From assembly GCA_028692035.1 (NCBI GenBank), contig JAQUYD010000001.1, forward strand, positions 124,001 through 188,000: a DNA stretch of 64,000 nt, in the 5' to 3' direction. Below are positions 36,291 to 44,749 of this stretch, piece by piece. A program made the position numbers and the translations under genes. Within the stretch, counting starts at the first letter, position 1, and the number at the start of each line of letters is the position of its first letter. This stretch comes from Oscillospiraceae bacterium (lineage in GTDB: Bacteria; Bacillota; Clostridia; Oscillospirales; Ruminococcaceae). The notes below the pieces were generated by a model, which had not been told where the DNA came from, did not search any database, and saw only the letters and a program-made list of their open reading frames with translations.

Positions 36291-36881
36291 ATGAGCAAAG
36301 TGATTTGGAAACCCGGCACCCTTCTGGCCCCGGTACCCGCGGTGCTGGTATCCTGCGGAACCCTGGAAAAGCCCAACGTCCTTACAATCGCCTGGACAGG
36401 CATTGTGAATTCCGACCCGGCCATGACCTATGTGTCGGTGCGAAAGGAGCGTTTTTCCCACGATCTGATTGCCCAAAGCGGCGAATTTGTCATCAACTTG
36501 ACCACTGCGGCCCTAGCCCGCGCCACCGACCTGTGTGGGGTCAAATCCGGCCGGGATACCGATAAATTCCAGCTGGCAAAGCTCACGCCGGAACCGGCGC
36601 CGCAGCTGTCCTGCCCGATGATTGCCGAAAGCCCCGTCTCTTTGGAATGCAAGGTCACACAAACGCTGTCTTTGGGTTCCCACGATATGTTTTTAGCCAA
36701 AATCGTCGCTGTCAACGTGGATGAGTCTTTGCTGGACGACAAGGGAAAGCTGCACTTGTCCCGGTGCGGGCTGTTATCCTATGCCCATGGCGAATATTTT
36801 GCTCAAGGCCGCCGGTTGGGCAGCTTTGGATGTTCAGTACGAAAAAAAGTCCCCGCAAATAAACGGCGGGCGGCGAAATAG
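36291..36881 (+). CDS. Flavin reductase-like (flavoredoxin) protein
   Basis: A 196-aa FMN-binding split-barrel protein of the flavin reductase-like family. It shows the pattern of the group: PVPAVLVSCGT, NVLTIAWTGIVNSDPAM, VSVRKERFSHDLIAQSGEFVIN. Such proteins bind FMN and carry electrons or reduce flavins in anaerobes. GGAG lies about 9 nt before the ATG. It is followed 41 nt later by the peptidase gene, probably in the same transcript. The redox partner is not evident. Confidence 0.87.
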   Translation: MSKVIWKPGTLLAPVPAVLVSCGTLEKPNVLTIAWTGIVNSDPAMTYVSVRKERFSHDLIAQSGEFVINLTTAALARATDLCGVKSGRDTDKFQLAKLTPEPAPQLSCPMIAESPVSLECKVTQTLSLGSHDMFLAKIVAVNVDESLLDDKGKLHLSRCGLLSYAHGEYFAQGRRLGSFGCSVRKKVPANKRRAAK

Positions 36882-36922
36882 TGCCGCTTTGTCAGGGGGC
36901 TCCCATTTTGGAGGTATTTGAT

Positions 36923-38752
36923 ATGAAACGAATTTTTTCTATTTTTCTTGCCGGACTGCTGATCTTCACCGGCTGTTCCGCCCGGCCGGCAACGGAGGAT
37001 TCCACGCCGGTACAACCCTCTTTTGATTCTTCTTCCTCTGCAGTATTCGACCAACCGCCCGCTAACCGCACCGAAATCCCTTTTGAGCAGATGGAATACG
37101 TCCAGCCGGATCTGGATGCAACCGTCACCCAATACGAGGATTTCGCCCGGCGCGTCCAGCAGGCAGGGTCGGCGGAGGACGTCATGTCCGTGTGGAAGGA
37201 GGAGGCGCAGCTATGCAAAGATTACTATAATATGTATACTCTTTCCAATATCCTTTTTAGCCTGGATACCTCCGACGAGGAAAACGCGGCCAATTATCAG
37301 TACATGCAAGATTTTCTTGCCAAGCTCAAACCGGCTGCTGTTTCCCTGACCCGTTCGATCCTTCAGTCTCCATACCGCAGTCAAATCGGCGATATCGTCG
37401 GCAGCCAGGTGCTGGATGCGATGGAGATCGACACCAAAAATTATTCGGAAGAGCAGCTGGAACTGGAATTGCAGGAAAATCAGCTGACGACCCAATACAC
37501 CCAGCTTTTGTCGCAGGCGGTCGTGTATGAAACGGACAATCATACGTTTACCACCAGCGATATGTACTATTATCTCTATTCCGGCTCGGAGGATGACCAG
37601 AAGGTTGCCGCCACGCTGCTGGAAAAATATTACCAGGATCTGAACCGGCAATGCGGCGATATCTACACCCAGCTGGTGGCGCTGCGCACCCAGAAGGCAA
37701 AGGTGGCCGGATTTGAGGACTATCTGGATTATTATTACTATAACCGTTCTTACCGGGGATATGGCCGGCAGGAAATTGAAGCGTTTCGCGCCCGTGTCAA
37801 AGAATATATCGTCCCCGTCTACCAACAGCTAAAGGCTGACGCGGCCGAGCGGCTGGGTCACCCCTTAAACCTGTTTGAGTACACCTCTCCACTGCCGGAA
37901 CAATCCAATGTTTCCTATCTTGAAAGCATTACCAGCGCCACGAAGCTGGTGGAAATTGTAGTGGGGATCCTACAGGATATCTCCCCCGAAACCCGCGACA
38001 TGATCGACTATATGACCCGAAACAACCTTTATGATCTGACCTCTTCCCCCAACAAGAGCTCCGGCGCCTTCACCACCTACTTTTATGGCTGGCAGGAGCC
38101 GTTTGTCCTTTCCAATTACGACGACGCAGGTACCTACATCCACGAGATGGGCCATGCGCTTAACTTTTTCCGCACCGGCGAGTTCATGGTGTTGGAACAA
38201 GATTTACAGGGCTCCGATATCTCAGAGATCCATTCCCAGGCGCTGGAACTGCTGGCCAGCCCTTGGCTGGACCGCATTTATACAGATCCAGAGGCTGCTG
38301 AGAAATCCAACGCCTTTGAAATGTTCACCACCATCCTCTCCGCAACAATGGTGGATGAATTCCAGCACGAGATTTATGAAAACCCCGATATGACCACCGA
38401 TGAACGCAACGCTTTATATGCCCGGCTGGAGCTGGAATATTTTGGCGAGATCGATCATCTAGGCCTATCCTATCTGGACAATGGGCTGGACTGGGTGGAT
38501 ATCCACCATCTATTTGAATCCCCGATGTACTACATTGAATACGCGTTGACCGGTGTGGTCGCACTGGATTTTTGGCAGGATTCCAAAGAAAACTGGGATG
38601 ACGCGTTTGACGCTTACATCCAGTTTGTAGACATTCCCAACAGCGAAAATCTGCCCGACTCCCTGGCCATGGCAGGTCTGGACAGCCTGTTTGAAGAACG
38701 CACCATTGAAAACCTTTCTAAAAGCCTTGCAGAATATTTCACCGCAGCCTGA
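36923..38752 (+). CDS. Lipoprotein M3-family (oligoendopeptidase F-like) metallopeptidase
   Basis: A 609-aa secreted peptidase. The signal peptide ends in a lipobox (IFTGC, Cys at about 18), so it is membrane-anchored outside the cell, unusual for the mostly cytoplasmic M3 family. The zinc motif HEMGH lies near 406-410 and a downstream Glu-containing helix (SDISEIHSQALELL) near 432-445 fits the third ligand region. A low-complexity Ser/Pro-rich linker follows the lipobox. GGAGG lies 8 nt before the ATG. It probably supplies peptides by extracellular cleavage. Confidence 0.87.
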   Translation: MKRIFSIFLAGLLIFTGCSARPATEDSTPVQPSFDSSSSAVFDQPPANRTEIPFEQMEYVQPDLDATVTQYEDFARRVQQAGSAEDVMSVWKEEAQLCKDYYNMYTLSNILFSLDTSDEENAANYQYMQDFLAKLKPAAVSLTRSILQSPYRSQIGDIVGSQVLDAMEIDTKNYSEEQLELELQENQLTTQYTQLLSQAVVYETDNHTFTTSDMYYYLYSGSEDDQKVAATLLEKYYQDLNRQCGDIYTQLVALRTQKAKVAGFEDYLDYYYYNRSYRGYGRQEIEAFRARVKEYIVPVYQQLKADAAERLGHPLNLFEYTSPLPEQSNVSYLESITSATKLVEIVVGILQDISPETRDMIDYMTRNNLYDLTSSPNKSSGAFTTYFYGWQEPFVLSNYDDAGTYIHEMGHALNFFRTGEFMVLEQDLQGSDISEIHSQALELLASPWLDRIYTDPEAAEKSNAFEMFTTILSATMVDEFQHEIYENPDMTTDERNALYARLELEYFGEIDHLGLSYLDNGLDWVDIHHLFESPMYYIEYALTGVVALDFWQDSKENWDDAFDAYIQFVDIPNSENLPDSLAMAGLDSLFEERTIENLSKSLAEYFTAA

Positions 38753-38797
38753 TTCACAAAATAAGCAAAGTATATTTACACATTTTGCATAAAATTG

Positions 38798-38826
38798 TTG
38801 AATGATTGAAACAATTATAGTATAAT
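38798..38826 (+). promoter_or_regulatory. Promoter of hpf
   Basis: TTGAAT (38798-38803), 17-bp spacer, TATAAT (38821-38826). The leader is about 85 nt. Confidence 0.6.
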
Positions 38827-38917
38827 ATAATCAATCAGACGGAGAAAAATGTTTTCCAACATGGACTCTCTCTCGGTATTCTTTTTCAAGGATATTAAAA
38901 ACAAAGGGGTTGAATCT

Positions 38918-39442
38918 ATGAACATCGTGATCACTGCCAAAAAAACAACGGTAAAGGACTCTTTCAAAGAGCGAATCGAGAAAAAAATGGCAAAATTCGA
39001 CCGTTTTTTTGACGACGCGACCGCCACTGTTGTGGTTACAAATGAAAGGGACCGCGAAACGGTTGAGATCACCATACAGTCCATGGGAATGTTTTTCCGC
39101 GCGGAAAAAACCACCGAGGACCGGATCGATTCTTTGGAATCGGTCACCGATTCCCTGATGAAACAAATCATCCGCAACAAATCGAAATTACAAAAACGGC
39201 TCCGTGCCGCTGGTTTCATCGAACCGATCGCAGACGAACCCCATTACGAAGAAGAAAATGCTCATGTGGCTAAAGTCAAGACCTTCCGGGTCAAGCCAAT
39301 GACCGAGGAGGAGGCGATTTTGCAAATGAACCTGCTGGGACATGCCTTTTTCATGTTCCGCAATGCGGATTCAGGAGAAATCAACGTCGTCTATTCCCGT
39401 CGCAACGGCGATTATGGCCTGCTGGTCCCAGAGGCGGAATAG
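38918..39442 (+). CDS. hpf: Ribosome hibernation promoting factor, long form
   Basis: A 174-aa long-form HPF that dimerises ribosomes in stationary phase. The N-terminal HPF/YfiA domain (about 1-100) starts NIVITAKKTTVKDSFKERIEKK. The C-terminal dimerisation domain ends VKTFRVKPMTEEEAILQM and GHAFFMFRNADSGEINVVYSRRNGDYGL. The ATG at 38918 gives the conserved N-terminus and has AAGGGG upstream; an earlier in-frame ATG at 38849 does not. It is monocistronic, with its own promoter and terminator. Confidence 0.95.
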   Translation: MNIVITAKKTTVKDSFKERIEKKMAKFDRFFDDATATVVVTNERDRETVEITIQSMGMFFRAEKTTEDRIDSLESVTDSLMKQIIRNKSKLQKRLRAAGFIEPIADEPHYEEENAHVAKVKTFRVKPMTEEEAILQMNLLGHAFFMFRNADSGEINVVYSRRNGDYGLLVPEAE

Positions 39443-39462
39443 GACTGAACCAGGTTCCAAAA

Positions 39463-39497
39463 GGGACGTATGGGAATTTTCCCATACGCCTCTTTTT
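39463..39497 (+). terminator. Rho-independent terminator of hpf
   Basis: CGTATGGGA (39467-39475) pairs with TCCCATACG (39480-39488), followed by CCTCTTTTT. Confidence 0.8.
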
Positions 39498-39580
39498 CGC
39501 ATGCGTCTCGAATAAAAAGGGGACTATCCGCCAATATCAAGATAAAAGCGGCGTCCAAACCGGCTTTTTCGCAAAATTCC

Positions 39581-39610
39581 TTGCGGTTAGTACACCTTCC
39601 ATAGTATAAT
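39581..39610 (+). promoter_or_regulatory. Putative promoter of the THUMP methyltransferase gene
   Basis: TTGCGG (39581-39586), 18-bp spacer, TATAAT (39605-39610). The -10 is perfect and the -35 is weak. Confidence 0.5.
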
Positions 39611-39645
39611 AGTATTATTAAAAAGGAAAGATACGGGTCTTGCAT

Positions 39646-40764
39646 ATGAGTGTAATCAAAATGGCGGCTCCGTGCCTGTTTGGTTTGGAGAGCGTCTTAT
39701 CCGGTGAGTTAAAACGAATGGGAGCAAAAAACATCGAAGCGTCGGACGGCAAGGTCACCTTTACTGGCGACTGGTCCATGCTGGCTAAGGCCAACATTTG
39801 GCTGCGCACCGCCGAGCGCGTGCTGATCGTGCTGGACTCCTTCCGCGCCGAAACCTTTGAAGAACTGTTTCAGGGCGTTGTAAAAATCCCTTTTGAGGAC
39901 TATGTTGGCAAGGATGACGCCTTCCCTGTGAAGGGCTGGTCCCTAAACTCCCAGTTGGCTAGCGTTCCGGACTGCCAGTCCATTATCAAACGGGCCGCCG
40001 TCAAGCGGATGGAACAGCACTATCATCAAAGTTGGTTTACGGAAACCGGCGTCATGCATCAGATCCAGTTCTCCATCCGTAAAAATATTGCCACCATTTT
40101 TCTGGACACTTCCGGCGCCGGGCTACACAAGCGCGGTTACCGGCAGACCTCTGTGCTGGCCCCGATCAAGGAAACCCTTGCCGCGGGGATTGTAGACTTT
40201 ACCCGCTTATACGACGACTCGGTGATTTACGACCCCTTCTGCGGCTCTGGCACGCTGTTGATTGAGGCGGTGCTAAAAGGGATGAACATTGCCCCGGGCA
40301 TCAACCGGCGCTTCGCGGCAGAATCATGGGGCTGTATTCCTGCCGAAGCGTGGAAAGACGCCCGATACGAGGCGATGGAATCCATCCAGCGGGACGCAAA
40401 GATCCGGGCATACGGCTACGATATCGACCCGCAGGCGGTGGAACTCACCATGGCCAATGCAAAAAAGGCAGGCGTTGCCGCCCATATCCGCACCAAAGTG
40501 CAGGATATTTCCCAGTTTACCACCTCGTCAGAACGTTCTATCGTCGTCTGCAACCCGCCTTATGGCGAACGCCTGTTGGAGATTAAGGGAGCGGAAAAAC
40601 TCTATCGGGAGATGGGCGAGGTCTTCACCCCGGATCCGGACAAAAAATACTATATTATCAGCCCCCACGAAGAGTTTGAGCATATTTTTGGCCGCACCGC
40701 CGACCGCCGCCGGAAACTGTATAATGGTATGATCAAATGCCAGTTATTCATGTACTTCCGCTGA
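39646..40764 (+). CDS. THUMP-domain class I SAM-dependent RNA methyltransferase (RlmL/YpsC-like)
   Basis: A 372-aa rRNA methyltransferase of the RlmL N-terminal/YpsC group. A THUMP RNA-binding domain (about 45-155) precedes a Rossmann methyltransferase domain with SAM motif YDPFCGSGTLLIEA (about 203-216) and catalytic NPPYGERL (about 305-312), typical of N2-guanine methylation. The start is ATG 39646 or the in-frame TTG 39640; spacing to AAGGAA is not ideal for either. It ends at a strong bidirectional terminator. Confidence 0.9.
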   Translation: MSVIKMAAPCLFGLESVLSGELKRMGAKNIEASDGKVTFTGDWSMLAKANIWLRTAERVLIVLDSFRAETFEELFQGVVKIPFEDYVGKDDAFPVKGWSLNSQLASVPDCQSIIKRAAVKRMEQHYHQSWFTETGVMHQIQFSIRKNIATIFLDTSGAGLHKRGYRQTSVLAPIKETLAAGIVDFTRLYDDSVIYDPFCGSGTLLIEAVLKGMNIAPGINRRFAAESWGCIPAEAWKDARYEAMESIQRDAKIRAYGYDIDPQAVELTMANAKKAGVAAHIRTKVQDISQFTTSSERSIVVCNPPYGERLLEIKGAEKLYREMGEVFTPDPDKKYYIISPHEEFEHIFGRTADRRRKLYNGMIKCQLFMYFR

Positions 40765-40782
40765 TGTACTGGTATAGAACGC

Positions 40783-40817
40783 AAAAAGCTGCCCTCCAAG
40801 AGGAGGGCAGCTTTTTT
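40783..40817. terminator. Bidirectional terminator between methyltransferase and fumarase alpha genes
   Basis: A 15-bp stem (40783-40797 with 40802-40816), loop AAGA, flanked by A5 and T7. Confidence 0.9.
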
Positions 40818-40842
40818 TCTGTGAAATTTCGCTGACAGCCCT

Positions 40843-41685
40843 TTATAGCTCAAAGGAACTGTGGCGGGTCACGTGGCAGCCGATATTGACCGCTACCGGC
40901 AGCCCGGCGATATGGGTGCCATAAGTTTCGATATTGACAAACAGTGCTGTTGTGCTACCGCCAAACCCCTGGGGGCCCACGTTAGTCTCATTGGCGCGGC
41001 GCAGCAGCTCCAGCTCCATTTCTTCGTAAAGCGGGTCCGGGTTCCGCTGGTCGGAACTGCGGCACAGCGCCGTTTTGGCCAACAGCGCACATTCTTCAAA
41101 ATCGCCGCCGATCCCTACGCCAACCACCATCGGCGGACAAGGGTTCGCGCCGGCAAGTTCTACCGTCTCAATCACAAAATCCATAACCATCTCTTTGGTC
41201 GCCGCTGGGGTAAACATTTTGATCCGGCTCATGTTCTCGCTGCCGAATCCTTTGGGGGCAACGGTAATTTTCAACCCATCCCCCTCCACAATCTTCATGT
41301 GGATGATCGCCGGCGTGTTGTTGTTGGTATTCACCCGGCGAATGGGGTCGCTGACCACTGAACAACGCAATAGGCCCTCCACATAGCCTTGAGCCACACC
41401 TTCGTTGATCGCGTCGCTCAAGCTGCCGCCTACCAAATGGACCTCCTGCCCCAATTCCACGAAAACAACCGCCATCCCCGTATCCTGACAGATCGGCACG
41501 TCGATATTTTTTGCTTCCTCAAAATTGGTGACCAAATCTTTTAAAATCTCCCTGCCCAAAGGGCTCGTCTCCGATTGGCAAGCCTCCCGCATACGGCATT
41601 CCATGTCGCAGGGAAGGATTTTATTCGCCAGAATACAATGCTCTTTTACCTGTTTTGTAATATCCGATACCTGAATTTCTCTCAC
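40843..41685 (-). CDS. Class I fumarate hydratase / tartrate dehydratase alpha subunit
   Basis: A 280-aa protein matching the N-terminal half of class I (iron-sulfur) fumarases, which in anaerobes is a separate alpha subunit. Three cysteines suited to bind the [4Fe-4S] cluster are seen in PICQDTGM, ANPCPPMVVGVGIGGDFE and NIGCHVTRH. The catalytic beta subunit gene normally follows, but here the gene is last before a terminator and no beta gene lies in the window. It follows the second amidohydrolase gene by 21 nt, so the two are co-transcribed. Fumarate versus tartrate specificity is not resolved. Confidence 0.85.
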   Translation of the reverse strand: MREIQVSDITKQVKEHCILANKILPCDMECRMREACQSETSPLGREILKDLVTNFEEAKNIDVPICQDTGMAVVFVELGQEVHLVGGSLSDAINEGVAQGYVEGLLRCSVVSDPIRRVNTNNNTPAIIHMKIVEGDGLKITVAPKGFGSENMSRIKMFTPAATKEMVMDFVIETVELAGANPCPPMVVGVGIGGDFEECALLAKTALCRSSDQRNPDPLYEEMELELLRRANETNVGPQGFGGSTTALFVNIETYGTHIAGLPVAVNIGCHVTRHSSFEL

Positions 41686-41706
41686 CGAAACGTCCTCCCG
41701 TTTTTT

Positions 41707-42861
41707 CTATTTTACCCGAATACCATTGACAAAAACCATCTTGGGTTTATTTGCTACCGCCAGCGGATCGCCGTCAAACACCAAAATATCCGCGTCCTTT
41801 CCAACTTCCAACGAACCGATCCGGTTATCCAGCTTACAAATTTTTGCCGGATTGATGGTGATGGCGCGCAACGCTTCTTCATAATCCATCCCGGCAGCTA
41901 CTGCAAATCCGGCGCTTGTCGGCAAAAGCGGCATGGGGATCACATCGTGGTCGGTACAAATGGCCGTCAGCACTCCTGCCTTGGACACCGCCCCGGGGTT
42001 CGCCGTGGTGGAATTGGAAAGCTCCGGCTTGGATCTGGTCGTCAAAAGGGGCCCACAGATGGCGGGTACGCCCTCTTTCGCAATATCGTCCGCAATCAGA
42101 TGCCCCTCGGTGCAGTGAACGAGAATATAGTCCAGAGAAAACTCCCGTCCAATGCGGATGGCCGTGTAAATATCGTCCGCCCGGTGGCAGTGAAAATGGG
42201 CCTTGACCTGGCGCTTTAAAAGCGGGATCAGCGCCTCGCACTTCATGTTGAATTCCGGTTCGGATTTAGAAGGATTTGCCTCGGCTCTTTCCTTCTTTTC
42301 CAAGTATTTTTGCGCCTTAATCAGCTGCTCGCGAATGATGGCAGCCGTACCCATCCGGGTTGAGGGCAGCTGGTTTTTTCCTTTATAGACCCGTTTGGGG
42401 TTTTCACCCAAAGCAAATTTAATGCCCGCGTTTTCCAAAAGTACCATGTCGTCGACCCGGCTGCCAACCGTCTTCATCGCAAGGATGGTCCCACCGATGG
42501 GGTTGGCGCTTCCGGGGCAGGTGACCACCGCGGTCACGCCCGCGTCTACCGCTTCCGCGTAGCAGCGTTCCCGGGGGTTTACTGCGTCGATAACCCGCAA
42601 ATGCGGCGTGCAGGGATCCGTCGCCTCATTGCAGTCAGCGCCCATTGGGCCGATGGAATCCTCCTCAATACCAATATGGCAATGTGCGTCAATAAAACCG
42701 GGCGTCACCACTGCGCCCTTCAGATCGATTGCACCTGCCGGGATATCCAAAAGGCTGGACATCGGCCCAACGGCGATAATTTTCTCACCGTCCAGTTCAA
42801 TAAACCCATCTGCAATGACCGGACCGTTCATCGTGTGCAAAGCACCGTGGATCAAAAACAA
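41707..42861 (-). CDS. Amidohydrolase, imidazolonepropionase-like (copy 2)
   Basis: A 384-aa metal-dependent amidohydrolase paralogous to the gene at 25817-26998. It shares the same motif order: His60/His62 in DAHCHIG, DCNEATDPCTPHLR, KFALGENPKRVY, AHFHCHRADDIYTAIRIG, VHCTEGHL, ICTDHDV and ending INPAKICKLDNRIGSLEVGKDADILVFDG. A TTG at 42861 is the probable start, with AAGGGG about 5 nt upstream; no ATG gives the conserved N-terminus. It is transcribed with the fumarase alpha gene. Its substrate is unknown. Confidence 0.84.
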   Translation of the reverse strand: MFLIHGALHTMNGPVIADGFIELDGEKIIAVGPMSSLLDIPAGAIDLKGAVVTPGFIDAHCHIGIEEDSIGPMGADCNEATDPCTPHLRVIDAVNPRERCYAEAVDAGVTAVVTCPGSANPIGGTILAMKTVGSRVDDMVLLENAGIKFALGENPKRVYKGKNQLPSTRMGTAAIIREQLIKAQKYLEKKERAEANPSKSEPEFNMKCEALIPLLKRQVKAHFHCHRADDIYTAIRIGREFSLDYILVHCTEGHLIADDIAKEGVPAICGPLLTTRSKPELSNSTTANPGAVSKAGVLTAICTDHDVIPMPLLPTSAGFAVAAGMDYEEALRAITINPAKICKLDNRIGSLEVGKDADILVFDGDPLAVANKPKMVFVNGIRVK

Positions 42862-42892
42862 AAAATCCCCTTCTTTCCACAAATAAAAAAGT

Positions 42893-42930
42893 CAAAACAA
42901 AGTGCCGAAGGGTGCCCCCCTCCGGCACTT
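42893..42930 (-). terminator. Terminator after yabR
   Basis: AGTGCCG/CGGCACT (42901-42907 with 42923-42929), extended by AGGG/CCCT, then a broken T-run on the minus strand. It separates the yab cluster from the amidohydrolase-fumarase unit. Confidence 0.6.
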
Positions 42931-42953
42931 TTGCCAAAGAACCAAACCTACAA

Positions 42954-43400
42954 TTATTTTGAAGAACCCCTTCTGCTGGAAGGGCGTTTCCCTTCATTGT
43001 ATTTTTTCAAGTCGGATATTTTGTCGTCGCTGGTCTGCTTGAATTTATTCAGCATATCCTCGAAAGAAAGATTTTCATTTTTCTTTTTGCCGTTCCAATC
43101 GTACTGGTCAGGCCGCTCCAACCGGCCCGAACCTGGGGCGGAACGTCTCGCAGCCGGGGCGGGCCTGTCCATCGCCCGTTTGATCGATAAGCTGATCTTG
43201 CCTTCTTCGGTAATATTCAGGATCTTTACCTTGACCACCTGATTTTCCGTCACATGGTCGCGGATCTCGTTGACATAAGTCGGCGCCACTTCTGAGATAT
43301 GTACCATCCCGGTTTTTCCGCCGGGCAATTCTACAAAGGCGCCAAATTTCGTGATCCCTGTTACCTTGCCTTCCACAATGTTTCCAACCTCAAGCTGCAT
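42954..43400 (-). CDS. yabR: S1-domain RNA-binding protein, YabR-like
   Basis: A 148-aa protein with one S1 domain at the N-terminus (about 1-75: VGNIVEGKVTGITKFGAFVEL ... GMVHISEVA ... VKVKILNITEEGKISLSIK), followed by a basic, Ser/Arg-rich disordered tail. It resembles Bacillus YabR/general stress protein 13. The order yabP-yabQ-divIC-yabR is the one conserved across Bacilli and Clostridia. GGGGAGG lies 11 nt upstream. Confidence 0.85.
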   Translation of the reverse strand: MQLEVGNIVEGKVTGITKFGAFVELPGGKTGMVHISEVAPTYVNEIRDHVTENQVVKVKILNITEEGKISLSIKRAMDRPAPAARRSAPGSGRLERPDQYDWNGKKKNENLSFEDMLNKFKQTSDDKISDLKKYNEGKRPSSRRGSSK

Positions 43401-43453
43401 TAAAAGCTATGCCTCCCCTTAAAAATTGAATCATAAAATAATCCCTTGCGGGA

Positions 43454-43744
43454 TCAATTTTTAGAACTGTCAATATAGACCTTTTCGTCCGGATAAGCAT
43501 AGCCCAGCTTTTCTCTTGCAATCCGCTCGATATAATCTTTATCGTCGCTCATGGCAAGCAATCGCTCCACCTCTTTATTGGCCTCGCTTTGTTCCTGGCA
43601 CTGCTCTTGAATCGTCTCCAAAACCATCTTGCGCTCCCGCAATTCTAGCTGCTGCGCGACGATGGCATACACGATATATACAACAAAAAGACACACCGCT
43701 ATTTTTAGCAGTCTGCTTTTCGGTGATTTCTTTTTCGTTTCCAT
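43454..43744 (-). CDS. divIC: Cell division protein DivIC (septum formation initiator)
   Basis: A 96-aa bitopic division protein. A short basic cytoplasmic N-terminus, one TM helix (about 17-36) and an extracellular coiled coil (LELRERKMVLETIQEQCQEQ...) end in the typical motif DDKDYIERIAREKLGYAYPDEKVY. DivIC forms the FtsL-DivIC-DivIB complex that controls septal wall synthesis. The ATG at 43744 is supported by GGGAGG at 7 nt. It lies in the yabP-yabQ-divIC-yabR order. Confidence 0.92.
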   Translation of the reverse strand: METKKKSPKSRLLKIAVCLFVVYIVYAIVAQQLELRERKMVLETIQEQCQEQSEANKEVERLLAMSDDKDYIERIAREKLGYAYPDEKVYIDSSKN

Positions 43745-43774
43745 GGCGTTGCCTCCCCCCGGCAAACCATCGGC

Positions 43775-44317
43775 TCAGTGCTCCCGCCGAATCTTTTCTC
43801 TTCTATTTTTAGATACGGAACGCCTATTTTTAAAGTAATTATACAATAATATTCGATTCGTTTGCAAGTGTTTTCTGTGCTTTTGCACAACTTTTTTCAT
43901 GTTTTTGCCTATTTTTCCAAAAATTCTTCCACTCTTTTTGCCAATCCAGAAAAAAATTTGGACCACCGGCCTAAGCAGCCATTTCCACACAGCCAAAAGG
44001 ATCCATCGGATTGCCGCAATGATTTTTTTGGCGCACTTCATAACCAAGGCGCCCACGGTCAAATAATACAACAAAAATCCCAACGTTTCCCCTAACAGGA
44101 TAAAAAAACGCACCTGCCCGAAATTCACCGTCATGGCAAAAAAGAAAGAAACAAACCCGCAGAAAACGAAATAAATCACATCTTCTGCCACAACTGCCGA
44201 AGCTGGCAGCGGGATCGCAATCCGGAAAATCCGGAACAGGTCGTATACCACGCCTAACGCCGCCCCCAGCAAAAGGGCTTGCAAAAAGATGATGGTCTGT
44301 GTATTGACCGCGATCAA
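43775..44317 (-). CDS. yabQ: Spore cortex biosynthesis protein YabQ
   Basis: YabQ, 180 aa, a membrane protein needed for spore cortex formation in Bacillus. About four hydrophobic segments in residues 5-120 (TIIFLQALLLGAALGVVYDLFRIFR is characteristic) are followed by a strongly basic C-terminal tail. A TTG start at 44317 is preferred because AGGAGGGGAG lies just before it. It is downstream of yabP in the same probable SigE operon. Confidence 0.87.
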   Translation of the reverse strand: MIAVNTQTIIFLQALLLGAALGVVYDLFRIFRIAIPLPASAVVAEDVIYFVFCGFVSFFFAMTVNFGQVRFFILLGETLGFLLYYLTVGALVMKCAKKIIAAIRWILLAVWKWLLRPVVQIFFWIGKKSGRIFGKIGKNMKKVVQKHRKHLQTNRILLYNYFKNRRSVSKNRREKIRREH

Positions 44318-44345
44318 AGGCTCCCCTCCTACCTGCCGGCTGCCT

Positions 44346-44621
44346 TTACTGGAACAGCCGTGCAAACAGTTTTTTAGGCCGGTCGTCGGTATAGACCAAC
44401 GTGTGGATCTCCCCCTCGATCGTCACCTCGCCTGTGTCCACGTTGAGTTTGTTCATATGCAAATCGTTGCCCCGGACAGTCAGTTCTCCCAGCTCGGTAA
44501 AAAGGACCGCCGTTTCCTCGTTAAAGCTGTCGATGTCCGACACGCCGGAAACCGTCAGAAAATTGCGGCCCTCTAAAATCACATGATGCGGCGCCTTCGG
44601 CCGGTTTTTCTCATCTGCCAT
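44346..44621 (-). CDS. yabP: Sporulation protein YabP
   Basis: YabP, 91 aa, a small mother-cell sporulation protein of the YabP/YqfC family. The sequence HHVILEGRNFLTVSGVSDIDSFNEETAVLFTELGELTVRG is characteristic. GGGAGG lies 8 nt before the ATG. It leads the yabP-yabQ-divIC-yabR operon, and a SigE-type promoter lies immediately upstream. Confidence 0.9.
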   Translation of the reverse strand: MADEKNRPKAPHHVILEGRNFLTVSGVSDIDSFNEETAVLFTELGELTVRGNDLHMNKLNVDTGEVTIEGEIHTLVYTDDRPKKLFARLFQ

Positions 44622-44654
44622 GATGTTTTCCTCCCATTTTTTCAGGTTTGATTC

Positions 44655-44683
44655 ATTCTATGCGCCCGGTGGACAGGATATGA
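44655..44683 (-). promoter_or_regulatory. SigE-type promoter of the yabP operon
   Basis: Minus-strand TCATATC (44677-44683), 14-bp spacer, CATAGAAT (44655-44662). It is close to the SigE consensus (KMATATT, 13-15 bp, CATACAHT), with one mismatch in each element. It lies about 30 nt before the ATG; yabP-yabQ are known SigE targets in Bacillus. Confidence 0.6.
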
Positions 44684-44690
44684 CGCCCCA

Positions 44691-44725
44691 AAAAACAAAA
44701 AAGAACAGGCTTTTCTCGCCCGTCC
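44691..44725 (-). terminator. Terminator of leuA
   Basis: GAACAGGC (44703-44710) pairs with GCCCGTCC (44718-44725) with two G-T pairs, then TTTTTTG and a second T-run on the minus strand. Confidence 0.65.
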
Positions 44726-44749
44726 TTTTTTCCTTCAATTCTGTTTTCA

